Assembly: GCA_015485335.1 (NCBI GenBank)
Contig: WFTT01000065.1
Location: 1-45,395, forward strand
From: Robiginitomaculum sp.
GTDB taxonomy: Bacteria; Pseudomonadota; Alphaproteobacteria; Caulobacterales; Maricaulaceae
DNA: 45,395 nt
Direction of reading: 5' to 3'
Shown one piece after another: positions 38,839 through 45,395 of this stretch. Positions within the stretch are counted from its first letter, which is position 1. Each line of letters begins with the position of its first letter. The position numbers and the translations under genes are program-made. The notes beneath the pieces were generated by a model. The model was not told where the DNA came from and did no database searches. It was given only the letters and a program-made list of their open reading frames with translations.

Positions 38839-40893
38839 ATGAACTTTATACGCAACATGAAACTATCGCATATGATTATGATTTTGGCACTTGTGCCGAT
38901 CATAACCACCATATCTTTTTCCACACAGCTGGTATTGCAAAGCACCAGGCAAAAAGCCGAGATTGGCCAATTGGCTGATCTAACGTCTTTGGCCGTCAAG
39001 ATGAGCCATCTGGTTCATGAACAGCAAAAAGAGCGTGGTGCCACGGCCGTCTTTCTTGGCAGTAATGGGACTAAATTTTCTGCTGAGTTGGCACAACAGC
39101 GAAAGCAGACTGATCAAAAAAAAGCAGCTTTGCAAAAATACCTGAGTGATTTTGATCAGCATGAATACGGCCAGGAATTCGCCCAAAACCTTCAGACGAT
39201 CCTGAGCGATCTGGGAAAGATGGATAGTATCCGCAGTCGCGTGGATGCGCTTTCCATACCGGCATCTCAGGCCATCGGGTATTATACCGGCCTGAACGGC
39301 AAGGTGTTGTCGCTGATTGGCTCGATGAGCACCCTCAGCCCGGATCCGGTCGTGGTTTCCCGGATTATTGGCTATACCAGTTTTCTACAGGCCAAAGAGC
39401 GCGCCGGCATAGAACGGGCCGTCGGGGCCAATGGATTTTCGCTGGGTAAATTCACGCCTGAAGCCATGAAAAAATTTGAAGCGCTGGCGGCCGTACAAAA
39501 AACCTATAATCAGGTTTTCCTGGCCCATGCGACGCAAGATCAGGAAAAAGCCTATCAGGCCATGATGGCTTCGCCTGTGGTCAAAGATGTACAGCGTATG
39601 CGCGATATTGCCTATAAAGGTGGTGTCGAAGGCGAGCTTGGTAATATCAGCGTTGATCAATGGTTCGGCACGATTACCAAGAAAATCAATGCCTTAAAGG
39701 AAATGGAAAACCTTCTTAATCAGGATTTGCTGAATGAATTAAAGGGCTTGGCTTCCCGGGCGGCACATACACAGATGCAGACCCTGCTGATTACCCTGAT
39801 CGCATTGGCATTTGTATTTGCGCTGGCCTATATGATCATCCGTTGTGTTACGTCCTCTCTGGCGGGGGTCACCAATGCGATGACCGATCTGGCCGAAGGC
39901 AATCTGGATGTGGAGCTGCCGCCATTATGCCGAAACGAAATTGGCGAAATGATCCGGGCAGTTCTGATTTTCAAGGATAATGCAATCAAGAAGATCGAAC
40001 TGGAAGCCGAACAGGCAGCGCAAAAACAGAGGGCCGAAGAAGAGCGGCGTATCCTGATGGATCAGATGGCCGACGAATTTGACGCCAGCGTTGGCAGCAT
40101 AGTGCAAAACGTATCTTCGGCTTCGACCGAGCTGCAATCCACCGCCCAGTCCATGAGCGGTATTGCCGAAAATACCAGCAATATGTCTGCCGCGGTCTCG
40201 GCAGCTTCCGAAGAAGCGGCCGCCAATGTACAAACCGTGGCCGCTGCGGCCGAAGAAATGTCCCATTCGATCGCCGAAATCAATACACAGGTTGGCCAGG
40301 CATCGACGGTTGCCCGGCGGGCCGTGGAAGAGGTGGAAGACACCAGTGCACGAATGGAACGTCTGGCCGCGACCGCTGACAGTATTGGCGAAGTGGTGCA
40401 ATTGATCTCTGATATTGCGGAACAAACCAATCTGCTGGCCCTGAACGCCACGATCGAATCGGCCCGGGCGGGCGAGGCTGGCCGCGGGTTTGCGGTGGTG
40501 GCCTCCGAGGTCAAAGAGCTGGCCAGTCAGACCGGCAAGGCAACCGAGGGCATCAGCGCTCAGGTCGAAGAGATCCAGCAGGCCACCAAGGAAGCCGTGA
40601 TTGCTATGCAAGATATCGGCAAATCCATTCGTTCTGTCGATGAAACCTCTGCCGCCATTGCGGCGGCCATGGAGGAACAGGGCGCGGCAACCCAGGAAAT
40701 TGCCCGCAATGTCCAGGAGGCCGCCACCGGTACCGAAGAGGTCAGCCGCAATATTGTCGGGGTTAATCAGGCCTCTGAAGAATCCGGTGCGGCGGCGGGC
40801 GAGGTTACTTCGGCGGCCGGCGAACTGTCCGAGCAGGCCGAATTGCTGAAAGGCGAGGTGGGTAAATTCATCCAACAGGTACGTGCCGGCTAG
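38839..40893 (+). CDS. Methyl-accepting chemotaxis protein with NIT (nitrate/nitrite) sensor domain
   Basis: The 684-residue chemoreceptor has TM1 at about residues 12-33, a periplasmic NIT domain at about 50-300, TM2 at 313-335, HAMP at 336-388 and a signalling domain at 420-670. The hairpin tip is [26 protein letters not shown] (525-550). NIT motifs are [17 protein letters not shown] (Q63, E65, R66, G67), [19 protein letters not shown] (182-200) and [17 protein letters not shown] (271-287). All three have counterparts in the NIT-Crp regulator. There is no C-terminal CheR/CheB pentapeptide. It probably steers cells toward nitrate or nitrite, the substrate of NarGHI encoded 3 kb upstream. Confidence 0.93.
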   Translation: MNFIRNMKLSHMIMILALVPIITTISFSTQLVLQSTRQKAEIGQLADLTSLAVKMSHLVHEQQKERGATAVFLGSNGTKFSAELAQQRKQTDQKKAALQKYLSDFDQHEYGQEFAQNLQTILSDLGKMDSIRSRVDALSIPASQAIGYYTGLNGKVLSLIGSMSTLSPDPVVVSRIIGYTSFLQAKERAGIERAVGANGFSLGKFTPEAMKKFEALAAVQKTYNQVFLAHATQDQEKAYQAMMASPVVKDVQRMRDIAYKGGVEGELGNISVDQWFGTITKKINALKEMENLLNQDLLNELKGLASRAAHTQMQTLLITLIALAFVFALAYMIIRCVTSSLAGVTNAMTDLAEGNLDVELPPLCRNEIGEMIRAVLIFKDNAIKKIELEAEQAAQKQRAEEERRILMDQMADEFDASVGSIVQNVSSASTELQSTAQSMSGIAENTSNMSAAVSAASEEAAANVQTVAAAAEEMSHSIAEINTQVGQASTVARRAVEEVEDTSARMERLAATADSIGEVVQLISDIAEQTNLLALNATIESARAGEAGRGFAVVASEVKELASQTGKATEGISAQVEEIQQATKEAVIAMQDIGKSIRSVDETSAAIAAAMEEQGAATQEIARNVQEAATGTEEVSRNIVGVNQASEESGAAAGEVTSAAGELSEQAELLKGEVGKFIQQVRAG

Positions 40894-40930
40894 GGGGAAC
40901 TGTTATCTGCGACCTTTTGTCTACAACCAT

Positions 40931-40944
40931 TTGATCCAGATCAA
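40931..40944 (+). promoter_or_regulatory. FNR-type box upstream of the porin gene
   Basis: TTGATCCAGATCAA is a perfect TTGAT-N4-ATCAA site and is exactly the reverse complement of the box before narK1. TAAAAT at 40967-40972 has the position expected of a -10 element for an activator centred near -41.5, which places the start near 40979, 30 nt before the ATG. Confidence 0.75.
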
Positions 40945-41008
40945 ATAATCGTGATCAGGTCGCGGATAAAATGCTGGCAATATCAATTCACAGACAGGAA
41001 ATACTGTT

Positions 41009-42247
41009 ATGCGCACCTCCCTATTTGCCAGCATTGCAACCCTCGCACTGATCGCCGCCGCCAGCCCCTCATTCGCCGAAGAAGCGGATACCCTGGCCGA
41101 AGCCATTACCCAGGGCAAGGCGACCGTTACCTTCCGCTATCGCGCGGAAAATGTCAGCCAGACCGGTTTTGCCGATGATGCCTTTGCCTCGACCCTGCGA
41201 ACCCGCCTGAAATATGAAACCGGCGTGTTCAAGGGATTTTCCGGGGTTCTGGAATTTGACAATGTATCCCGGGTAGGGGCCACGGCATACAACAACACTG
41301 TGAATGGCAAGACCCGTTTTCCCGTGATTGCAGATCCAAAAATAACCGAGGTCAATCAGGCTTATCTGGCCTATACCGGTTTTGACAAAACCACCTTATT
41401 GGCGGGCCGTGTGGCACTGAACCTGAATAACCAGCGCTTTGTCGGCACGGTGGGGTGGCGCCAGAATGACCAGACCTGGGACATGGCTGGCATGATCAAT
41501 AAATCCATTCCGGATTTGACCCTGACCACCGCCTATGTGTGGAATGTGAACCGTATCTTTGGCTCCGACCACCCCTTTGGGGATCTGAATACCGATACGG
41601 TTATTCTGGATGCCAAATATACCGGGCTGCCCTTTGGTACCCTGACTGGGTATGGCCTGATTATCGATCTGAATGATGCGCCGGTTTATGGGCTGTCCAG
41701 CAAAACCTTTGGTGTGCGTTTTAATGGCAAACAAAAACTGGGCGATGGAAATCTCAACTTCCTTTATGAGGCAGAGTTCGCCAACCAGTCCGATAATGCC
41801 AGCAACCCCAACAATTACAGCGCCAATTATCTACACCTGTCTGCCGGGCTGTCGGCCAATGGCCTGACCGGCAAGATCGGTTTTGAAAAGCTGGGTTCGG
41901 ATAATAACGGTACGGTGGCTTTCCAGACCCCTCTGGCCACCTTGCACAAATTCAATGGCTGGGCCGATAAATTTCTCAGCACCCCCGGCGGTGGCCTGGA
42001 GGATTTTTACGGCAGCCTGTCTTACAAGGTGCAGGCCGATGGTCCGATGAAGGGGTTAAAGTTTGACGCCATTTATCATGATTTCTCTGCCGCCACCGGT
42101 GGATCCTATGGTAATGAAGTTGATTTGCAGGTCTCTAAAAAGATCAGCAAGCATTATTATGCCGGCCTGAAATTCGCCAATTACAATGCCAAAGGCTTTG
42201 CCACGGATACCCAGAAAGTCTGGTTCACTCTGGGGGCCAATTTCTAG
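41009..42247 (+). CDS. Outer-membrane beta-barrel porin-like protein
   Basis: The 412-residue protein has a signal peptide (SLFASIATLALIAAASPSFA, cleavage before EE) and many alternating amphipathic strands with aromatic ends (TVTFRYRAENV, LRTRLKYETG, GVLEFDNVS, KISKHYYAGLKFANYNAK). It ends in Phe, as most outer-membrane barrels do. It resembles porin-like proteins often annotated as alginate-export or outer-membrane porin family. It has its own FNR-type promoter, a good AGGAAA before the ATG, and a strong terminator, so it is a single gene. I infer a role in letting nitrate, nitrite or an anaerobic substrate cross the outer membrane; specificity cannot be read. Confidence 0.83.
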   Translation: MRTSLFASIATLALIAAASPSFAEEADTLAEAITQGKATVTFRYRAENVSQTGFADDAFASTLRTRLKYETGVFKGFSGVLEFDNVSRVGATAYNNTVNGKTRFPVIADPKITEVNQAYLAYTGFDKTTLLAGRVALNLNNQRFVGTVGWRQNDQTWDMAGMINKSIPDLTLTTAYVWNVNRIFGSDHPFGDLNTDTVILDAKYTGLPFGTLTGYGLIIDLNDAPVYGLSSKTFGVRFNGKQKLGDGNLNFLYEAEFANQSDNASNPNNYSANYLHLSAGLSANGLTGKIGFEKLGSDNNGTVAFQTPLATLHKFNGWADKFLSTPGGGLEDFYGSLSYKVQADGPMKGLKFDAIYHDFSAATGGSYGNEVDLQVSKKISKHYYAGLKFANYNAKGFATDTQKVWFTLGANF

Positions 42248-42276
42248 GCCATTCCTTGTGGAAGCATGAAGATCAG

Positions 42277-42302
42277 GGGCACCCCTTCGGGGGTGCCCTT
42301 TT
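42277..42302 (+). terminator. Intrinsic terminator after the porin gene
   Basis: GGGCACCCC (42277-42285) and GGGGTGCCC (42290-42298) pair perfectly around a TTCG tetraloop, followed by TTTT, 30 nt after the stop codon. Confidence 0.9.
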
Positions 42303-42316
42303 GGTTGGGGCGCGGC

Positions 42317-42739
42317 CTAAAAGGTCTTGATGATGCGCACCAGTGCGCTGGCCAGCGCATCCATTTCCTGTTCATCAATTTGTGCGTCAAGCATGGCATT
42401 GATCCCGGCAAAGGGATCGCGAATATCATCAAATGCCTTTTCCCCATCCGGTGTCAGTGTCAACAGCCATGCACGCCGATCGGTGGGACAGCGTTTGCGC
42501 TGTACATAGCCCAATTTGCCCAACCGGTTGGCCATGGTGGTTAAGGCCGGTTCTTGTAATCCCAACTGTTCGGCGATGTTTTTTTGGGTAACCGGCCCAT
42601 CTTTGATGATGACGGCCATCACCGCAGCCTGTGCCGCGGTGATACGCGCGGCCTCCAGTAAAATCCGGTCGGCGGCTTTGTTCAGGGCATGGGCGGCCCG
42701 TTGCAGTTTGAAATAAATTCTCTGGGAAGATGCACTCAT
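42317..42739 (-). CDS. MarR-family transcriptional regulator
   Basis: The 140-residue winged-helix protein contains VTQKNIAEQLGLQEPALTTMANRLGKLGYVQRKRCPTDRRAWLLTLTPDGE, with the MarR recognition helix and the DRRAxxLxLT wing. It is divergently placed, with 86 nt between its start and the amidohydrolase start. That gap holds two operator-like inverted repeats, suggesting that it controls itself and the amidohydrolase. The ligand is unknown. Confidence 0.92.
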   Translation of the reverse strand: MSASSQRIYFKLQRAAHALNKAADRILLEAARITAAQAAVMAVIIKDGPVTQKNIAEQLGLQEPALTTMANRLGKLGYVQRKRCPTDRRAWLLTLTPDGEKAFDDIRDPFAGINAMLDAQIDEQEMDALASALVRIIKTF

Positions 42740-42776
42740 AGTTCAGTTTAACAAAATGTTTTATGTGCTTGCAATC

Positions 42777-42813
42777 ATTCTTTTAAAATGAATAAACTGT
42801 GTATACGAAGTAT
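42777..42813. promoter_or_regulatory. Divergent marR/amidohydrolase promoter with two inverted repeats
   Basis: ATTCTTTTAAAATGAAT (42777-42793) is an imperfect palindrome, and TATACGAAGTATA (42802-42814) is a 5-bp-arm palindrome around GAA. TTGCAA (42769-42774) and TAAACT (42793-42798) are a possible -35/-10 pair for the amidohydrolase, so the second repeat lies where bound repressor would block transcription. Confidence 0.5.
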
Positions 42814-42825
42814 ATGGAGGCTGTT

Positions 42826-43638
42826 ATGGAAACTGTGGATGCATGGGCGCAAATCACCACCGAACGCATGGCCAATGCCCCGTGGATGGAACCCCTCTTG
42901 CGCTGGACCGGGCGGGCGGGGCAGGTATTGGTCCCTACGGTCAAGGAAACCCTCGCCGCCATGGATGTCGCCGGGGTGAAAATGGCGCTGTTGTCAGCCT
43001 GGTATGGGCCGGAAGGCCCCCTGATCAGCAATGAGGAGGTGGCGCGGCAAATCAGGGAAGCCCCGGATCGGTTTCGCGGGCTGGCCAGTGTGGATCTGTC
43101 CAACCCCATGCAGGCCGTGCGTGAACTTCGCAAATGGGTGGATGGCCAGACTTTTGTCGGCGTACGACTCTTGCCGTGGTTGTGGAATTTACCGCCCAAT
43201 GACCGGCTTTATTATCCGGTTTATGCGGCATGTGTGGATGCGGGTGTGCCGTTTTGTACACAAATCGGCCATACCGGGCCGCTTTGCCGATCTGAACCGG
43301 GGCGACTGATCCCCTATCTGGATGACGTATTGCTGGATTTTCCAGAGCTTAAAATTGTTGCCGGGCATGTGGGCTTTCCCTGGATTGATGAGGTGGTTTC
43401 TCTGGCACTGAAATATCCAAATTTTTATGTGGATACGTCCGCCTATGCCCTGCATCGCCTGCCAAAGGGTTTTGTGAGTTTCATGAAAGGGCCGGGGGCG
43501 CGCCGGGTGATGTTTGGGACCAACTGGCCCATGCTTAGCCCCACGGCCTGCCTGAAAGGGCTGGATGAGCTGGGCCTGGACGCGCAAACCCGCAAGGCGT
43601 TTCTTGGTGGCAATGCCCGCCGGGTGTATGGGCTATAG
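42826..43638 (+). CDS. Amidohydrolase-2 family TIM-barrel protein
   Basis: I place the start at the ATG at 42826 with GGAGG 5 nt upstream; a GTG at 42799 is in frame but has no ribosome site. The 270-residue product resembles the amidohydrolase-2 family that includes decarboxylases such as ACMSD. Later motifs are FCTQIGHTGP, IVAGHVGFPW, and MFGTNWPM near the end, giving two metal or active-site His and a C-terminal site with Asn in place of the usual Asp. The N-terminus reads VDAWAQ where active relatives have DxHxH. The substrate is unknown. It is probably controlled by the divergent MarR. Confidence 0.85.
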   Translation: METVDAWAQITTERMANAPWMEPLLRWTGRAGQVLVPTVKETLAAMDVAGVKMALLSAWYGPEGPLISNEEVARQIREAPDRFRGLASVDLSNPMQAVRELRKWVDGQTFVGVRLLPWLWNLPPNDRLYYPVYAACVDAGVPFCTQIGHTGPLCRSEPGRLIPYLDDVLLDFPELKIVAGHVGFPWIDEVVSLALKYPNFYVDTSAYALHRLPKGFVSFMKGPGARRVMFGTNWPMLSPTACLKGLDELGLDAQTRKAFLGGNARRVYGL

Positions 43639-43766
43639 ATAGAGCCGACTATTCCTAATTTAGGGTCTGCTCACAGTATATTTCATCAGAGTCTAATGCC
43701 AACAAAGCCATTGCATCATGTGACGGTCACGCTCATGATCGGCACTCAACAACGCGCGAGAAGTTT

Positions 43767-45395
43767 ATGGCCATTGCACGACCTCTTACCCCCGACAGTC
43801 ATCTGGTTCTGGTGGATGGCTCTGGCTATATTTTTCGCGCCTATCACGCTCTGCCGCCTTTGACGCGCAAATCTGATGGCATGCCCGTGGGCGCGGTTTC
43901 TGGTTATTGCAATATGTTGTGGAAACTGATCGCAGACATGCGTGATGAGGAAAAGGCCACGCATCTGGCGGTGATTTTTGATGCCAAGGGACCGACCTTT
44001 CGCAATGATATCTACAGCGAGTACAAGGCGCACCGCCCGCCGGCACCCGAAGATCTGGTGCCGCAGTTTTCGTTGGTGCGTGAGGCCACGCGGGCCTTTG
44101 GCCTGCCCTCGGTCGAGTTGGCAGGTTTTGAGGCCGATGACCTGATCGCCACCTATGCCCGCCATGCCGAAGGGGTGGGGGCCAATACCACCATCATTTC
44201 GTCGGACAAGGATTTGATGCAATTGGTTTCCGATCGCATCAGCCTTTATGACACCATGAAATCGCGCCGCCTAGGCCCCGCCGAAGTGATGGAAAAGTTT
44301 GGCGTTGGCCCGGACAAGGTGGTCGAGGTGCAGGCCTTGGCCGGCGACAGCGCCGATAATGTGCCTGGCGTGCCGGGCATTGGGGTGAAAACCGCGGCGC
44401 TGTTGATCAATGAATATGGCTCGCTGGACACACTGTTGGCGCGCGCCCACGAGATCAAACAGAACAAACGCCGCGAAAACCTGATCGAATATGCCGATCA
44501 GGCGCGCATCAGCCGCGAACTGGTCACCTTGCGCACCGATGTGCCCTTGCCTGATGACCCGGAGGCCTTTGGCAGCGAAGAGCCGGAACCCGAACCGTTG
44601 ATTTCCTTTCTGGAAGAGATGGAATTTGTCACCTTTACCCGCAAAGTGCGTCAGACCCTGTGCACCGATGACGAACACTGTGCGGCAAGTGATACCAGCG
44701 ATGGCGGCGATGTGGATCGCTCTGCCTATGTCTGTGTGCAGGATGTGGATACCCTGAAAGACTGGGTGGCGCGTGCCCAGGCTGCCCGCGTGGTGGCGGT
44801 GGATACAGAAACCGATGCGCTTTCTTCCAGTGCCGCCGGTCTGGTGGGGGTCTCGCTGGCCGTTTCCCCGGGCGAGGCGTGTTATATTCCGCTGACCCAT
44901 GGGGCCGCCGGGGACTTGCTCAGCACCGCGCCTGACCAGATCCCCATGGAAGAAGCCCTGGGCATTCTCAAGCCCATGCTGGAGGATCCGGCGGTTCTGA
45001 AAATCGGCCAGAATATCAAATATGATCTGGGTGTTTTGCACCGTTATGGTATTGATATTACTCCCTTTGATGACACCATGTTGCTGTCTTATGTCGAAGA
45101 TGGCACGGTGCATGGGCATGGTATGGACGAACTGTCCAAGCTGCATCTGGGTCATGCTCCTGTGCCCTTCAAAGAAGTCGCCGGGGTGGGCAAAGCCCAA
45201 ATCAGTTTTGATCAGATCGATCTGAAACCGGCCACCGAATACGCCGCCGAAGATGCCGATATTACCTTGCGTCTGTGGCAAATTCTCAAACCGCGCCTGA
45301 CCACAACCAAAATGCATACGGTTTACGAGACGCTGGAACGGCCCATGCCCCAGGTGCTCTCCACCATGGAATTGGCCGGGGTGAAGGTGGACCGC
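43767..45395 (+). CDS. polA: DNA polymerase I, 3' end cut by window
   Basis: 543 residues are visible. The 5'-nuclease domain (about 1-290) shows LVLVDGSGYIFRAYHALPPL, FDAKGPTFRNDIYSEYKAHR, GFEADDLIATYA, SSDKDLMQLV and the helix-hairpin-helix GDSADNVPGVPGIGVKTAA. The 3'-5' exonuclease domain follows with VVAVDTETDALS (the DxE metal site is intact), KIGQNIKYDLGVL and YAAEDADITLRLW, so proofreading should be active. The polymerase domain lies mostly beyond the window end. GAGAAG precedes the ATG. The gene is 128 nt downstream of the amidohydrolase and probably separately expressed. Confidence 0.96.
   Translation, partial: MAIARPLTPDSHLVLVDGSGYIFRAYHALPPLTRKSDGMPVGAVSGYCNMLWKLIADMRDEEKATHLAVIFDAKGPTFRNDIYSEYKAHRPPAPEDLVPQFSLVREATRAFGLPSVELAGFEADDLIATYARHAEGVGANTTIISSDKDLMQLVSDRISLYDTMKSRRLGPAEVMEKFGVGPDKVVEVQALAGDSADNVPGVPGIGVKTAALLINEYGSLDTLLARAHEIKQNKRRENLIEYADQARISRELVTLRTDVPLPDDPEAFGSEEPEPEPLISFLEEMEFVTFTRKVRQTLCTDDEHCAASDTSDGGDVDRSAYVCVQDVDTLKDWVARAQAARVVAVDTETDALSSSAAGLVGVSLAVSPGEACYIPLTHGAAGDLLSTAPDQIPMEEALGILKPMLEDPAVLKIGQNIKYDLGVLHRYGIDITPFDDTMLLSYVEDGTVHGHGMDELSKLHLGHAPVPFKEVAGVGKAQISFDQIDLKPATEYAAEDADITLRLWQILKPRLTTTKMHTVYETLERPMPQVLSTMELAGVKVDR

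Noticed and set aside
39925-40875. 316-residue minus-strand frame inside the chemoreceptor
   Set aside because: Antisense to the highly conserved signalling domain; the Gly/Phe/Leu-rich translation reflects the repeated codons of the coiled coil.
24668-42302. The nitrate locus as a recently integrated genomic island
   Set aside because: No integrase, tRNA end, direct repeats or clear change in composition was visible. Transfer remains possible but is not supported by what I can see.
42802-42814. TATACGAAGTATA resembles one arm of loxP
   Set aside because: Only part of one arm matches and no second arm or recombinase is present. It is better read as a small operator palindrome.

Overview
The window looks like chromosomal DNA of an alphaproteobacterium. 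The main reasons are the housekeeping gene order rplU-rpmA / obgE-proB-proA-nadD-rsfS-rlmH-envC-ctpA-yibQ-rppH, the sucCDAB block, a ribosomal protein L21 with a long Lys/Ala/Pro tail, and moderately high GC. I could not run database searches, so family names rest on motifs and overall protein layout. No rRNA, tRNA, CRISPR array, integrase or complete insertion sequence was seen.

Region 1 (1-4.1 kb): a truncated acyl-CoA ligase and an aldehyde dehydrogenase lie on the minus strand. The plus-strand rplU-rpmA operon follows, with a good sigma70-type promoter and an intrinsic terminator. Region 2 (4.1-14.2 kb): a GNAT acetyltransferase is followed by a tightly packed plus-strand series for ribosome assembly (obgE, rsfS, rlmH), proline synthesis (proB, proA), NAD synthesis (nadD), cell envelope (envC-like, ctpA, yibQ) and RNA turnover (rppH). 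Region 3 (14.3-20.8 kb): sucC-sucD-sucA-sucB encode TCA-cycle enzymes. The E2 carries two lipoyl domains, and no lpd gene follows. Region 4 (20.8-24.7 kb): an accessory stretch holds a REP-like hairpin, a membrane-anchored XRE regulator, a secreted amidohydrolase, and an Acg-like oxidoreductase plus MarR pair with a clear operator.

Region 5 (24.7-42.3 kb) is a nitrate-respiration locus and the most interesting part. A 531-residue one-component regulator fuses an N-terminal nitrate/nitrite-sensing (NIT) domain to a Crp/Fnr DNA-binding module, with an unusual four-cysteine C-terminus. It is divergent from narK1-narK2-narG-narH-narJ-narI. After a bidirectional terminator come a three-TM protein of unknown function, an orphan Cys-rich GAF histidine kinase, a chemoreceptor whose sensor is also a NIT domain, and a beta-barrel porin-like protein. 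A perfect FNR box lies between the regulator and narK1. The same 14-mer on the opposite strand lies upstream of the porin. The regulator's recognition helix has the E-x-x-S-R signature with which FNR reads TTGAT. I infer a self-contained system in which nitrate is sensed for transcription and for taxis by related domains, imported through porin and NarK transporters, and reduced by NarGHI.

Region 6 (42.3-45.4 kb): a MarR regulator is divergent from a TIM-barrel amidohydrolase-2 protein, followed by the 5' part of polA, which runs off the window.
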